Source: Tolypothrix campylonemoides VB511288
Lineage (GTDB): Bacteria; Cyanobacteriota; Cyanobacteriia; Cyanobacteriales; Nostocaceae
Length of the DNA stretch: 64,000 bases
Reading direction: 5' to 3'
NCBI GenBank assembly: GCA_000828075.3
Contig: JXCB02000002.1
Span: 1,304,248 to 1,368,247, forward strand
Position numbers and translations under genes: made by a program. A model generated the notes under the pieces. The model ran no database searches, was not told the origin of the DNA, and saw only the letters and a list, made by a program, of their open reading frames with translations. Shown here piece by piece: positions 9,699 through 19,544 of the stretch; position 1 is the stretch's first letter; each line of letters begins with the position of its first letter.

Positions 9699-10862
9699 TT
9701 ATTTACCCATACCTAATTGTTGTGCTTTTTGGTAAACTTTACCTTCTGTTAATAAAGAAGGAGCAATCACAACTTCCACTTGCTGCATTTCTTTGATGTT
9801 TTTGGCTCCCAGAGTACCCATGCTCGTCTTCAAGGCTCCTAAAAGATTATGAGTGCCATCATCGAGTTGTGCTGGTCCTGTAAGGATTTGCTCTAGGGTG
9901 CCAGTGGTGGCGACACGAATGCGCGTGCCACGAGGCAAGACGGGACTAGGAGTCGCCATTCCCCAATGGTATCCTCTTCCTGGAGCTTCGGCGGCTCTGG
10001 CAAAAGGAGAGCCAATCATCACACCATCCGCACCGCAGGCAATGCACTTGCAAATGTCACCGCCAGTGATTAAACCCCCATCAGCAATGACTGGCACATA
10101 TTTGCCAGTTTCTTGGTAGTAATCATCGCGTGCGGCAGCACAGTCGGCGATCGCAGTTGCTTGTGGTAAACCGACACCCAGCACACCACGAGAGGTACAC
10201 GCTGCACCAGGACCAATTCCTACCAGTACTGCTGCTGCCCCCGCTTTAATTAAATTCAGGGTAACTTCATAAGTGACACAGTTCCCTAAAATCACAGGTA
10301 TGGGCATTTCTTCGCAAAATTGAGCCAAGTCCAGTGGCACCACAGACTCTGGTGACAGATGTGCAGTAGAAACTACAGTTGCTTGCACAAAAAATAAATC
10401 TGCACCTGCTTTTGCCACGACTGAACCAAATTTGCTTGCCCCTACGGGAGTTGCACTCACTGCTGCAATGCCCCCTTGTTGTTTTATTTCCCCAATCCGT
10501 TGTTCAATTAATTCCGGTTTAATCGGTTCAGCATAAAGTTTTTGCATCAAGGGAACAAATTCTTCTTTCCCCACTGAGGCAATCTGGTCTAAAATAGGCT
10601 CTGGATCGGCGTAGCGAGTGTAAATTCCTTCTAAGTTCAAAACGCCCAATGCTCCTAAACGCGATAGAAGCACAGCCATGCGGACATCAACTACGCCATC
10701 CATCGCACTGGCGATAATCGGAATTTCGCGCTCAATATTGCCAATGCGCCATCTGGTATCAGCCAAACTTGGATCTAGTGTTCTGTTTCCAGGAACGAGT
10801 GCAATTTCATCTATTCCGTATGCCCTGCGAGCCGTTTTTCCCCGCCCAATTTGAATGTCCAC
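9699..10862 (-). CDS. guaB3: GuaB3-family IMP dehydrogenase-related protein
   Basis: 387 residues with a TIM-barrel IMPDH fold but no CBS pair, as in the GuaB3 subfamily of cyanobacteria and actinobacteria. The active-site loop [12 protein letters not shown] carries the nucleophile Cys222. The N-terminal strand reads [16 protein letters not shown], and the substrate-phosphate loop region ADGG and GSPFA are recognisable. Canonical IMPDH oxidises IMP to XMP for GTP synthesis; what GuaB3 does with its substrate should be checked. It starts at ATG 10862 and is monocistronic. Confidence 0.9.
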   Translation of the reverse strand: MDIQIGRGKTARRAYGIDEIALVPGNRTLDPSLADTRWRIGNIEREIPIIASAMDGVVDVRMAVLLSRLGALGVLNLEGIYTRYADPEPILDQIASVGKEEFVPLMQKLYAEPIKPELIEQRIGEIKQQGGIAAVSATPVGASKFGSVVAKAGADLFFVQATVVSTAHLSPESVVPLDLAQFCEEMPIPVILGNCVTYEVTLNLIKAGAAAVLVGIGPGAACTSRGVLGVGLPQATAIADCAAARDDYYQETGKYVPVIADGGLITGGDICKCIACGADGVMIGSPFARAAEAPGRGYHWGMATPSPVLPRGTRIRVATTGTLEQILTGPAQLDDGTHNLLGALKTSMGTLGAKNIKEMQQVEVVIAPSLLTEGKVYQKAQQLGMGK

Positions 10863-11191
10863 GCTTTTGTTCCCCTATTTGTTCCCCTGTCTGTTCTAGC
10901 TAGGGTATCAAAATTATGAGGGGATTTGCAGAGGTTTTGTAAAAGAGACTGGGGATTGGGGATTGGGGATTGGGTAAGGGAGCCTCAAAATTATGTCCGG
11001 GGCAATAAAGACCTAGATATATTTCGGGGCAATACATATGCGCTCAATTGTGACTCCTGACTCCTTGTACTAGCAAGACAAAGAAATTATTGAATGATTA
11101 CGGGAAATTTCACCTTAGCGGGTGAGGAGCTTAGGCGATAGTGTTGTTACCATAATTTCATATTTTATTCAGGTTAGATGTTTTTTAAGCC
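10863..11191. other. Divergent promoter region of guaB3 and mutS2
   Basis: This spacer holds a tandem GGGGATT repeat (about 10950-10976, three to four copies), the same unit found in frame inside purL. The rest is AT-rich and must contain both promoters, but no clear -35/-10 pair could be picked. Confidence 0.6.
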
Positions 11192-13666
11192 TTGATCCAA
11201 TCTGAAACTTTAGAACTCCTTGAATGGTCTCGCCTCTGCCAGCATTTGTCCACCTTTGCGGCAACCAAGCTGGGGACTATTGCTGCACGCCATTTAAAAA
11301 TTCCGGCGTCGCCACCCGAAAGTGAGCAGCTGTTAGCGCAAACAAAGCAAATCTACGAACTGGAAAACCGCCTTGGTCCAGGGCTGTCGTTTGAGGGAAT
11401 TCAAGATATTGGCGATTCTTTAGAACGCGCAGAACTGCAAGGAATTTTGGCAGGAGATGAACTGTTAGCGATCGCCACCACTCTCGCTGGGACAAGAAAC
11501 CTACGCCGTGTGATCGACAACCACCCAGATTTGACGGTATTGAATGATTTGGTTGCCGATTTACGGACTTATCCAGAATTAGAGCAAGAAATTCACAGAT
11601 GTATAGATGAAAGAGGGCAGGTGAGCGATCGCGCCAGCCTAAAACTCGCTGAAATTCGCACTTCTGTTCGGCAAGTACGCAGTCAACTCACCCAAAAACT
11701 GCATAATATTTTACAGGTAAAAGCGAATGCAGTTCAAGAACAAATCATTACACAAAGAGGCGATCGCTTTGTGATTCCCGTGAAAGCGCCCCAAAAAGAC
11801 GCTGTACCGGGTATTGTCCACGATACTTCCACAAGCGGCGCAACGTTGTACGTGGAACCGAATTCCATAGTTCCTTTGGGAAACCAATTGCGGCAGTTGG
11901 TAAAAAGAGAGGAAGCAGAAGAAGAAGCGATTCGCCGTACTTTAACTCAGCAAGTGGGTGCTGTCAAGCCGGATTTGGAAAGGTTGTTAGCAATTGTCAC
12001 AACCTTAGATTTGGCATTGGCAAAAGCGCGTTATAGTTTCTGGCTCAAAGCAAATCCCCCGCGCTTTATTCACCGCGAGCAAAACGAAACCATTACCTTG
12101 CGCCAGTTGCGTCATCCGCTTTTGGAGTGGCAGCATCACCATGAACAAGGATCTGCAGTGGTTCCCGTTGATTTGCTCATTGCGCCGCACATTCGGGTAG
12201 TCACGATTACTGGTCCAAACACTGGTGGTAAAACTGTAACTTTGAAAACTCTAGGTTTGGCAGTATTGATGGCAAAAGTAGGCTTATTTGTGCCTGCTCG
12301 TGAACCCGTAGAATTACCTTGGTTTGACAAGGTTTTGGCAGATATAGGCGATGAACAGTCGCTACAGCAAAACTTATCCACCTTTTCTGGTCACATTCGC
12401 CGTATTAGTCGGATTTTGGCAGCTATAGACGAAGTAGGAGATGAGGGAGATGAGGGAGATGAGGAAGATGAGGGAGATGAGGAGCATAAGACTTCCTCAT
12501 CCCTCCCCTCGTCTTTAATCCTGCTCGATGAAGTGGGCGCAGGAACAGACCCTGCTGAAGGGAGTGCTTTGGCAATATCGCTACTACAATATCTAGCAGA
12601 CCATGCGCTGTTGACAATTGCGACCACTCACTTTGGTGAACTAAAAGCACTGAAATATGAAGATCAGCGGTTTGAAAATGCCTCTGTAGAATTTGATGAA
12701 AGTACCCTTTCACCCACTTACCGTCTACTATGGGGAATTCCAGGACGTTCCAACGCTTTGACAATTGCCCGTCGCTTGGGTTTGAAACCAGAAGTTGTGG
12801 AACAGGCGAAAACGCAACTGGGAGGAGCAACAGACGAAGTTAATCAGGTGATTGCTGGGTTAGAAGCACAACGCCGCAGTCAGGAAACCAAAGCAGCACA
12901 GGCACAAGATTTGTTGCAGCAAGCTGAGCGTTTATACAAAGAAGTATCCGCAAAAGCCACAGGATTAGAGGAAAGGGAACGTGCTTTGCGTGCCTCGCAA
13001 GAGGTGGCAGTGCAGCAGGCAATAACTCAAGCAAAAGGTGAAATAGCTCAAGTGATTCGCCGTTTGCAGCAAGGTAAGCCAACAGCACAAGACGCCCAGC
13101 AAGCAAGCAATGCTTTGAAACAAATAGAAGAAAAATTTATACCAAAAGCACCACCAAAGCCGAAAGTGGGATTTGTTCCCAAAGTAGGCGATCGCATCCG
13201 TATACCTAAGCTAGGGCAAACAGCGGAAGTCTTAACTGCTCCTGATTCTGATGGTGACTTAACAGTCCGCTTTGGGATCATGAAGATGACGGTGAAGGTA
13301 CAAGACGTAGAATCTTTAGATGGTCAAAAAGCTGAACCAGTCGTTAAGGAGTCTAGGAACAGAGGAGCAGAGGACGCCAGGAGCAAAGGAGAGTCAAAAA
13401 TCACAACCTTGACAGAAACTCCTGCAATTCGCACATCTAAAAATACAGTAGATTTGCGTGGGCGTAGGGTATCTGATGCCGAAATAACTTTAGATAAGGC
13501 AATTTCCGAAGCAACAGGACCAATATGGATTATTCACGGACATGGCACGGGTAAGCTGCGGCAAGGAGTTCACGCCTTCTTGCAGCATCACCCCAGAGTC
13601 AGCCGTTACGAAGCAGCCGAACAAGCCGATGGTGGTACTGGTGTGACGGTTGCTTATGTTGAATAG
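11192..13666 (+). CDS. mutS2: Endonuclease/ATPase MutS2
   Basis: 824 residues. The MutS core has Walker A GPNTGGKT at 341-348, a Walker B (ILLDEVGAGTDPAEG) and the ABC-type H-loop region. A coiled coil (about 545-640) is followed by a C-terminal Smr nuclease domain (about 745-824) with VDLRGRR and HGHGTGKLR. The mismatch-recognition domain of MutS1 is absent, as expected. MutS2 proteins suppress recombination or rescue collided ribosomes. TTG 11192 gives the family N-terminus (MIQSETLELLEW). An acidic low-complexity insert DEGDEGDEEDEGDEEHK lies between Walker A and B, encoded by a tandem GGGAGATGA repeat (about 12430-12490). A second repeat-like patch occurs near 13350-13390. Confidence 0.95.
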   Translation: MIQSETLELLEWSRLCQHLSTFAATKLGTIAARHLKIPASPPESEQLLAQTKQIYELENRLGPGLSFEGIQDIGDSLERAELQGILAGDELLAIATTLAGTRNLRRVIDNHPDLTVLNDLVADLRTYPELEQEIHRCIDERGQVSDRASLKLAEIRTSVRQVRSQLTQKLHNILQVKANAVQEQIITQRGDRFVIPVKAPQKDAVPGIVHDTSTSGATLYVEPNSIVPLGNQLRQLVKREEAEEEAIRRTLTQQVGAVKPDLERLLAIVTTLDLALAKARYSFWLKANPPRFIHREQNETITLRQLRHPLLEWQHHHEQGSAVVPVDLLIAPHIRVVTITGPNTGGKTVTLKTLGLAVLMAKVGLFVPAREPVELPWFDKVLADIGDEQSLQQNLSTFSGHIRRISRILAAIDEVGDEGDEGDEEDEGDEEHKTSSSLPSSLILLDEVGAGTDPAEGSALAISLLQYLADHALLTIATTHFGELKALKYEDQRFENASVEFDESTLSPTYRLLWGIPGRSNALTIARRLGLKPEVVEQAKTQLGGATDEVNQVIAGLEAQRRSQETKAAQAQDLLQQAERLYKEVSAKATGLEERERALRASQEVAVQQAITQAKGEIAQVIRRLQQGKPTAQDAQQASNALKQIEEKFIPKAPPKPKVGFVPKVGDRIRIPKLGQTAEVLTAPDSDGDLTVRFGIMKMTVKVQDVESLDGQKAEPVVKESRNRGAEDARSKGESKITTLTETPAIRTSKNTVDLRGRRVSDAEITLDKAISEATGPIWIIHGHGTGKLRQGVHAFLQHHPRVSRYEAAEQADGGTGVTVAYVE

Positions 13667-14231
13667 TAATAAACTACCCCACCCTGCCTGACGGCTGAGG
13701 GTGGGGACTCCCGTGATATCGTTGAAATTTGATTTTTCAAGCAAGAATCCGGGTTTTTCTTGTGGGAATGAGTATAACTTAAATAAGCTGTGACGCATGA
13801 AAATTGCATCATGACTCGTAAGGGACGTGGTTTGTTATGAGTCATTTCTCATTAGAGATGACTTATGACAAGTGAATGTCTTAACAAAAAAATAAGCAAA
13901 TTACACGTGTGTTAGCTTAATCACTAGTAACCAATTGCGCTACTATAAGTAGCGATCGGCTACTAGTAGAAATCTGTATATCTATGTGTATTTTTAATAA
14001 AAAATAAAAATCAGCCATATGTCTTCGGCAGACAAAACACAATTAATAAAGCTTATAGTTTTTCAAAATAGCTTTTCGTCATAGAGTTAACACAAAGACC
14101 CTGCTGTTCACCAAAATGATAAAAGCTGTAGCTCCTAGCTCCAGCTAATAGTGATTGGAAACCAATCTTCACCCTTGAGAGTCTGGTTTCAAAATGGGTA
14201 ACAGCAACAGCCCCTACCAGCCTGATCACCT
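13667..14231. other. Spacer mutS2 to DUF3038 gene
   Basis: Apart from the hairpin at 13677-13706 this is AT-rich and non-coding. Around 13805-13875 there are scattered degenerate copies of ATGAGTCAT/ATGACTTATGAC. A short dyad GATTGG/CCAATC (about 14151-14165) lies in the leader of the next gene. Nothing else is recognisable. Confidence 0.55.
13677..13706 (+). terminator. Strong GC hairpin after mutS2
   Basis: Perfect 9-bp stem CCCCACCCT/AGGGTGGGG with a 12-nt loop, 10 bp after the mutS2 stop. It lacks a long T-run, so it may be a terminator or an mRNA 3' stabiliser. It also resembles the hairpins at ends of IS200/IS605-type elements. Confidence 0.5.
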
Positions 14232-14837
14232 ATGCTAAAAGTTATGCACTCTGCCGCGAATTCACCCGCCCCAAGTTCTCAATGGGAGGATTTAATTAAC
14301 CTCCCAGCCCCGAATTCAGTTCAATGGGACAATATCAAAACCCAGTTGGACTTGGTGCTGTTGGCGTTAGAAACTTTAACTGGCATTGGCTCCGAGGCAA
14401 TGCTACAAGCGGCAGTCAATCTCAATTTAGAGTCGAGAGTGCCGGATCGCGTGGCATTATGGCGACTACGCCAGTCGAATCCGCTGCGTAAAGGTCAAGG
14501 AGGACGAAAAAAACTAGATGTGGAGGAAGCTAGGGCGCTTGTTCTCATTACTTGCTATCTTGCCAAACAGCACCAAGAATTGATTCGCCGTGCTGTTGGT
14601 CTATTGGAACAAATGGCGGAAGACAACCGCGAACCTCATCAGGCTGCTTTACTTGGAGATTATATTGATGCTTTCTGCAACACTTACCAAGAGCGGATGG
14701 AGGAAGACGCGACAATTTCCACTGATGAACTTACCCACCTGGCACTGAAAATGCTTATAGATTTACTTTTTTACAGTGGACCTGGTGGGCATCGGCGTTT
14801 GTGGTTAGCACTGATTGACCGTTCCATCAAATTCTAG
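14232..14837 (+). CDS. DUF3038 protein (cyanobacterial conserved)
   Basis: 201 residues matching the cyanobacterial DUF3038 family as I recognise it: an N-terminal PNSVQWDNIKTQLDLVLLALE block, a basic middle segment RKGQGGRKKLD, and a helical C-terminal half. There is no signal peptide or membrane segment. It sits immediately upstream of the DUF4335 gene, an arrangement conserved in cyanobacteria, so the two probably act together. Function is unknown. The start at ATG 14232 keeps a short Ser/Pro-rich tail; ATG 14244 is an alternative. Confidence 0.8.
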   Translation: MLKVMHSAANSPAPSSQWEDLINLPAPNSVQWDNIKTQLDLVLLALETLTGIGSEAMLQAAVNLNLESRVPDRVALWRLRQSNPLRKGQGGRKKLDVEEARALVLITCYLAKQHQELIRRAVGLLEQMAEDNREPHQAALLGDYIDAFCNTYQERMEEDATISTDELTHLALKMLIDLLFYSGPGGHRRLWLALIDRSIKF

Positions 14838-14867
14838 ATTTGAGATTTGCGAGATTTTAGATTTCTC

Positions 14868-14911
14868 AATCAAAAACCAAAAATCAAAAATCAAAAATCA
14901 AAAATCAAAAA
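14868..14911 (+). repeat. Tandem AAAAATC repeat
   Basis: About six copies of a 7-bp unit (AAAAATC) fill the gap between the two DUF genes. It stays open in the frame of the downstream gene, which makes an upstream GTG/ATG start look possible; it is best read as intergenic repeat, not coding. Confidence 0.75.
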
Positions 14912-14933
14912 TATCCTGCTCGCAGTTCCTGCC

Positions 14934-16610
14934 ATGCCTGTATCAAATTCTGTGATCCGTCGGTATACACCGCCCACTTGCACGCTTGAAATCTTGGCGC
15001 AGAGTTCAGCTTTGTCTCAGTGGACGGGTAAATCTGTGCTGAAGCAGCTAGAGTTTGAGCTTCGCTTTGATGATCCGCGATTGCCAGAGGAAAAGAGAAT
15101 CGCAATTAAAGGCGACAGCGACCAGCTAGAAGCTTTGTGTGCAGTGGTGACAAACTATGTCCAAGAGTTCCTGCAAATGTCTCCTGACAGCTTTTGGGCA
15201 AATTTCTCCAGAACACATGACGCAACTTTCATATCTGATGAAGCTGAACAAAGAAATTTTAACAATCCCTCTTTACTAGAAACTCAAGCGATAAACTCCT
15301 TTACCCAGAGACCAGTTGCAGATATACACATAAAACCTAGCACTCACTTAACTCACAACCTTTTTCTTGGTTCTCTGGCAAACCCGGCATCTGGTCATGT
15401 CATTCAACTTAGTCTGCTGCAATTATTTGACTTAGCAACTGCCCTAGATGAATATTCTGCTGATGTCATGGCGCTACCAAATCTCACGCCTCGTTCTACA
15501 AGGAGTCGCATACCGACTTGGGCACCAGTTGCAGCAGTTTTGGTTGTAGCTGTGGGTTTAGCACCACTGACTTGGCAGTATGCTAACCAAAACAGACAAA
15601 AGCAGACAGCCAAAAAACCAACGGCACAAGAGAAGATTGCTCTAGAATCTTCACCTTCACAAAACCCATCCATATCAACACTACCTACATTAGCTCCGCC
15701 TGATAGTTTGCCTTCGCAGTCGTTGCCACCGCTTGGTTCTCCCTTACAAGTACCTAATTCTACTGCTTCTCCACCAGCGATCGCTCAAACATTGCCTAGT
15801 GTGCCTGCAACACCTCAAATACCTCAAACAGGTGCAAAATCTGCACTACCCTCTGCCTCCCAAACATCTCCTAGCCTAGGTAATGTCCCCACAGCACCTT
15901 TACCATCTTTGGGAACTACGCTGAATATACCTGGAACACCAAAAGCTCCAACCCTGTCAACCTCTCCACAGAACGCAGCACCAAAGCCACAAATTGCGAT
16001 TCAATCCCAGCCCCCACTTAGCAGTACACCATTAACTGCAAACCGTGGCACTTCTGCATCAGCGCCAAAGAATTCGACGCCGAGTGATTTGCCTAGCACA
16101 GGTATCGGGAGCGATACCTCAACAGCCTCTCCACCACTAGCCAGTTTAACCAATCCCAGTGGTGGTGCTACCCGTGAGCCATCTTTCTCGCAACCAGGCA
16201 CCTCTGAACCAAGTGGTACTGATGCATTAATCACCAGATTGCGGGAAGCCCGTAGAAATAGAGGCAATCTCCCTACAGAAGTGGCTACAACTAGTAGTGG
16301 TACTGCTACCAATAGTGACACCTTATTTGATACGGCTCAAGTGGCACAAGCTAGAGAAAAATTGAAAAAAGGTTGGCAACCGCCTTCTGGATTGAGCCAA
16401 AGCATTGAGTACAGTTTAATCGTGGCTGTTGACGGCTCAATTGAGCAAATTTTACCTTTAGGAAAAGCTGCCAGAGATTACGTTGACCGCACAGGGATGC
16501 CTCTGATTGGTGAACCTTTTGTTTCTCCTAATAAAAATGGACAATCTGTAAAAATTCGAGCTGTTTTTAGTCCCGATGGCAAGGTGCAGACTTTCCCTGA
16601 GAAAGAATAG
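14934..16610 (+). CDS. DUF4335 membrane protein (partner of DUF3038)
   Basis: 558 residues from ATG 14934. The N-terminal domain (about 1-165) begins with NSVIRRYTPPTCTLEI, the hallmark of DUF4335. One membrane segment lies at about 193-217 (TWAPVAAVLVVAVGLAPLTW). A long Pro/Ser/Thr-rich linker (about 230-450) leads to a folded C-terminal domain ending near QTFPEKE. The layout suggests a cytoplasmic N-terminus and an exported or lumenal linker and C-terminus. I rejected the more upstream start because its extra residues are encoded by the AAAAATC repeat. Function unknown; linkage to DUF3038 is the main clue. Confidence 0.82.
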   Translation: MPVSNSVIRRYTPPTCTLEILAQSSALSQWTGKSVLKQLEFELRFDDPRLPEEKRIAIKGDSDQLEALCAVVTNYVQEFLQMSPDSFWANFSRTHDATFISDEAEQRNFNNPSLLETQAINSFTQRPVADIHIKPSTHLTHNLFLGSLANPASGHVIQLSLLQLFDLATALDEYSADVMALPNLTPRSTRSRIPTWAPVAAVLVVAVGLAPLTWQYANQNRQKQTAKKPTAQEKIALESSPSQNPSISTLPTLAPPDSLPSQSLPPLGSPLQVPNSTASPPAIAQTLPSVPATPQIPQTGAKSALPSASQTSPSLGNVPTAPLPSLGTTLNIPGTPKAPTLSTSPQNAAPKPQIAIQSQPPLSSTPLTANRGTSASAPKNSTPSDLPSTGIGSDTSTASPPLASLTNPSGGATREPSFSQPGTSEPSGTDALITRLREARRNRGNLPTEVATTSSGTATNSDTLFDTAQVAQAREKLKKGWQPPSGLSQSIEYSLIVAVDGSIEQILPLGKAARDYVDRTGMPLIGEPFVSPNKNGQSVKIRAVFSPDGKVQTFPEKE

Positions 16611-16644
16611 TTCAGCAAACTGATCCAGTTTAATCATTAAAAAT

Positions 16645-16671
16645 AGGAGGACTGGCCAAACCAGTCCTCCT
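16645..16671. terminator. Bidirectional terminator between convergent genes
   Basis: Perfect 11-bp stem AGGAGGACTGG/CCAGTCCTCCT with a 5-nt loop. On the minus strand it is followed by ATTTTTAA, so it best serves the ferredoxin operon arriving from the right; it also lies 35 bp after the DUF4335 stop. Confidence 0.75.
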
Positions 16672-16690
16672 AAATGAGGTGAAACTAACT

Positions 16691-17152
16691 TTAATAACGA
16701 GATTTTTTACGGGTTAGTTTTTGCCTTTTGCGTCGCCGTTGAGCAGCAATAACTGCCCCTTCCACTGGATATCCAATTAAGGGAATAACCTGATATTTGC
16801 GTTCTTCTTCTAAGTTTTTCAATTTGGTGTAATCAACCCAATAGATGCAATCAACAGGACAAGTGTCAATTGCTTCTTGAATAACCTCTTCTGGGTCGCC
16901 ATCTTGACGAATTACACGCGATCGCCCGTAATCTGGTTCAATATAAAATGTGTTACGGGCAACATGGGCACAGTGCAAGCAGCCAATACAGGTAACTTCG
17001 TCCACATAGACACCCTTTTGCCGCAAAACACCACCCAATTCTGGCTCAAAACCAGAACGTTCTGGTGCGTCTCGTAAAAAACCACCCAATTCTGGTTCAA
17101 AACCTGAGCGGTTTTCTTCCTCTTGTTCCGGCGACGGCAAAAAATCAGACAT
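16691..17152 (-). CDS. 4Fe-4S ferredoxin-like protein
   Basis: 153 residues. One [4Fe-4S] site is formed by C55-x2-C58-x2-C61 (CIGCLHC) and C98-Pro, with an extra Cys102. The N-terminus contains a 10-residue motif RSGFEPELGG twice (15-24 and 32-41), and the C-terminus is very basic (RRRKRQKLTRKKSR). The length is double that of a simple bacterial ferredoxin. The start codon overlaps the DUF1257 stop by one base (TAATG), implying coupled translation. In cyanobacteria this trio (DUF2997, ycf35/DUF1257, ferredoxin) travels together; the redox partner is unknown. Confidence 0.88.
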   Translation of the reverse strand: MSDFLPSPEQEEENRSGFEPELGGFLRDAPERSGFEPELGGVLRQKGVYVDEVTCIGCLHCAHVARNTFYIEPDYGRSRVIRQDGDPEEVIQEAIDTCPVDCIYWVDYTKLKNLEEERKYQVIPLIGYPVEGAVIAAQRRRKRQKLTRKKSRY

Positions 17153-17538
17153 TACGCACTCCAGCGCTGTACTAATAGGCGGATGGAACCATCTTCATTT
17201 TTTTGTTGTTCAGCAATTTGAAATCCAGCACGAGCACTTTCTTTGACTACTGTTTGGTATGCATAGCGTTGTGTGACGCGACGCAAGAAACCTTCAACCG
17301 ATACGTCTTGTTGCCAGTACTGTAAGTCAGCAACCAGTTCGTATTCTTTGCCAGTCCATCTAAAGCCGATATCATAACCATTTTCCTGCTCAATGGTAAC
17401 TTCGGCATTATGGGTTTGACCGCGATAACCACGGACTTCGCATGGACCTTGCTTCCACTCTATACCCAATTCTGTCAATGCTTCTTTCAAGGAATCAATG
17501 TTACGGATTTGGGTCTTGATTTGGCTAAAGTGTGACAT
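17152..17538 (-). CDS. ycf35: DUF1257 / Ycf35 family protein
   Basis: 128 residues of the DUF1257 (Ycf35) family, also encoded in some algal plastid genomes. It starts MSHFSQIKTQIRN and contains the conserved KQGPCEVRGYRGQT and RWTGKEYELVADLQYW blocks. It is soluble with no cofactor motif. It lies between the DUF2997 gene (39 bp upstream) and the ferredoxin gene (1-bp overlap), so it is the middle gene of a three-gene operon. The function of Ycf35 is not established. Confidence 0.9.
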   Translation of the reverse strand: MSHFSQIKTQIRNIDSLKEALTELGIEWKQGPCEVRGYRGQTHNAEVTIEQENGYDIGFRWTGKEYELVADLQYWQQDVSVEGFLRRVTQRYAYQTVVKESARAGFQIAEQQKNEDGSIRLLVQRWSA

Positions 17539-17577
17539 GATGGTTCTAAATCAATGTAACTAAACTAGTTTGAAAAC

Positions 17578-17787
17578 TTACCAATCGCTGTAGCTGGTTT
17601 GCGTGTTCACCACACCAGATTGCTGCACCTTGGTAGCAAAGTATTCTGAAGTTGACTCCTGAGTTAGTACTAGTCCTAGCTGTGCCTCTATCGCTGCTGT
17701 AACTTCAGCGCACGACGCACCCACAATGCCAGTAACTTTTTCTTGTACCCGACCGTCTGGATAAATTACGAACTCTAAAGTCTCCAT
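17578..17787 (-). CDS. DUF2997 family small protein
   Basis: 69 residues from ATG 17787 (METLEFVIYPDGRV). The I-x-PDGRVxxxVxGxxGxxC pattern and the Tyr/Trp-ending tail (TSYSDW) fit DUF2997, which regularly precedes DUF1257. An in-frame start 48 bp upstream (17835) would add an unlike hydrophobic N-terminus and is not preferred. First gene of the DUF2997-ycf35-ferredoxin operon. Function unknown. Confidence 0.82.
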   Translation of the reverse strand: METLEFVIYPDGRVQEKVTGIVGASCAEVTAAIEAQLGLVLTQESTSEYFATKVQQSGVVNTQTSYSDW

Positions 17788-18521
17788 ACTTTTTGCTAAC
17801 CAAAATCCTAGGCTTGGACAGTATTGCTGTAGCAACTTGCTACAAAAGTAGCCATGTGAGACAGCGTTTTCTCTTAGCTACAAATTTGCCATTTGTTAAC
17901 TAATGTTCCATCTCTCAAAATATATATCTCATAAACTTAACAAAACTTATTATTTGTATAGGGTACTACTTCTCATATTTGTTAGTTTCTCTTAACCTTA
18001 TCAATTTAGTCAAGCTAAAAGTTCGACTGGTAATTTCAGGGACATAACACCTAAAAACCTGCATAAGCAGTAGTAATAGCCTCATAAACGGTCATTTTTG
18101 TCAAAAAATTTGTTATTATCATCAAAAATAAGCTATTTCATATCTTGCACCTGACTTGCCTGTAGGAATCAAATCCTATGACTTGTCAAACAAAGTTTGC
18201 CTCGCTAGAGTGTCAAACTCTTAATTTTTATGATTCTACCAGCAGCGGTGGGGAGCCACATAGAGTTGTGAGTATGGGAAAAAGCTACCCCACCACTGGA
18301 ATGGAAAATTCAAAATTCATTTTTAACTTTAGTTTTCAAATATCAATTTGGAATTAAAGCCGTATGGCAAGGTAGATTTAGTTCATCAAGCCGGATCAAT
18401 CTTGCCGGTGGCGATCGCCATGAGTATTGGTGCTTTGTAAAAACAAATCCGAACTCACAACTGAGCATTACTGACTCCTAAACAGTAGGATAAGCTGTTA
18501 TTTAACTCTAGAAAGTTGACC
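17788..18521. other. Long divergent spacer with repeat remnants
   Basis: No gene is seen in about 730 bp. It contains a lone end of the CATATCTTGCACC element (about 18138-18152) that elsewhere forms the termini of a miniature insertion, an imperfect hairpin around GGTGGGGAGC/GCTACCCCAC (about 18246-18294), a degenerate AAAATTCAAAATTC repeat (about 18303), and a HIP1 octamer near 18412. Promoters for the operons on both sides must lie here. Confidence 0.6.
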
Positions 18522-19544
18522 ATGAATGCAGAGCAAGTGACAGGTTCTACTCATCTCCCCAAAGCGATGCGCGTAGGAGTACTGGGCTTTGGTGGACTGG
18601 GGCAAGCTGCTGCCAAAGTACTCGCCCCAAAACGTGAAATGATTTTAGTGGCAGCGGCAGACAAGCAAGGCTATATCTACGCCGCTGATGGTTTAAATGC
18701 TCAAGAATGTATTACAACTTACCAATCTCAAGGTTCAGTGGGTTATTTAGAACCCTTGGGGACTTTAACTCATCGCAGTATTGAGGATTTAATCGAAAAA
18801 TCTCATCCTGTAGATGGCTATTTTCTGGCTTTACCCAACTTACCGAATAATTTTATTGCCTCTGTAGCTCAGCAGTTTATCAAATCTGGATGGCGCGGAG
18901 TTTTGGTGGATGCAATTAAGCGCACCAGCGCCGTGGAACAACTGCTGGCGATGAAACAGGAACTGCAAGCAGCAGGAATTACCTACATGACAGGATGTGG
19001 GGCAACACCAGGACTGTTAACAGCAGCAGCAGCTTTAGCCGCCCAAAGCTACGCCGAAATTCATCGAGTGGAAATTACTTTTGGAGTGGGAATTGCCAAT
19101 TGGGAAGCTTACCGCGCCACCATCCGCGAAGATATTGCCCATATGCCAGGGTTTAGCGTAGAAACAGCTAGGGCAATGACGGATGAGGAAGTAGAAGCAC
19201 TTCTGGATAAAACTAATGGCGTACTGAAGTTAGAGAACATGGAACACGCTGATGATGTGATGCTGGAGTTGGCAGGAATTGTGGGACGCGATCGCGTCAC
19301 TGTTGGCGGCATAGTCGATACCCGCAATCCCAAAAAGCCCATCAGCACCAATGTTAAAGTTACTGGTCGTACCTTTGAAGGTAAGATTTCCACCCATACC
19401 TTCACATTAGGTGATGAAACCAGCATGGCAGCTAACGTCTGTGGACCTGCCTTTGGCTATCTCAAAGCTGGCATTGCATTGCACCAGCGGGGTATTTATG
19501 GAATATTTACCGCTGCTGAAATCATGCCTCAATTTGTTAAGTAG
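18522..19544 (+). CDS. Saccharopine-dehydrogenase-like oxidoreductase
   Basis: 340 residues. A Rossmann NAD(P)-binding motif [13 protein letters not shown] lies near the N-terminus, followed by a substrate domain with [10 protein letters not shown] and a C-terminal stretch typical of cyanobacterial proteins annotated as saccharopine-dehydrogenase-like. This fold also covers carboxynorspermidine dehydrogenases, and the true substrate is unknown. I prefer ATG 18522; a TTG two codons earlier is also open. It is monocistronic and followed by a clear terminator. Confidence 0.78.
   Translation: MNAEQVTGSTHLPKAMRVGVLGFGGLGQAAAKVLAPKREMILVAAADKQGYIYAADGLNAQECITTYQSQGSVGYLEPLGTLTHRSIEDLIEKSHPVDGYFLALPNLPNNFIASVAQQFIKSGWRGVLVDAIKRTSAVEQLLAMKQELQAAGITYMTGCGATPGLLTAAAALAAQSYAEIHRVEITFGVGIANWEAYRATIREDIAHMPGFSVETARAMTDEEVEALLDKTNGVLKLENMEHADDVMLELAGIVGRDRVTVGGIVDTRNPKKPISTNVKVTGRTFEGKISTHTFTLGDETSMAANVCGPAFGYLKAGIALHQRGIYGIFTAAEIMPQFVK

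Noticed and set aside
14847-14933. Longer N-terminus of the DUF4335 protein
   Set aside because: Encoded by tandem AAAAATC repeat, giving QKPKIKNQKSKIKN, unlike the family.
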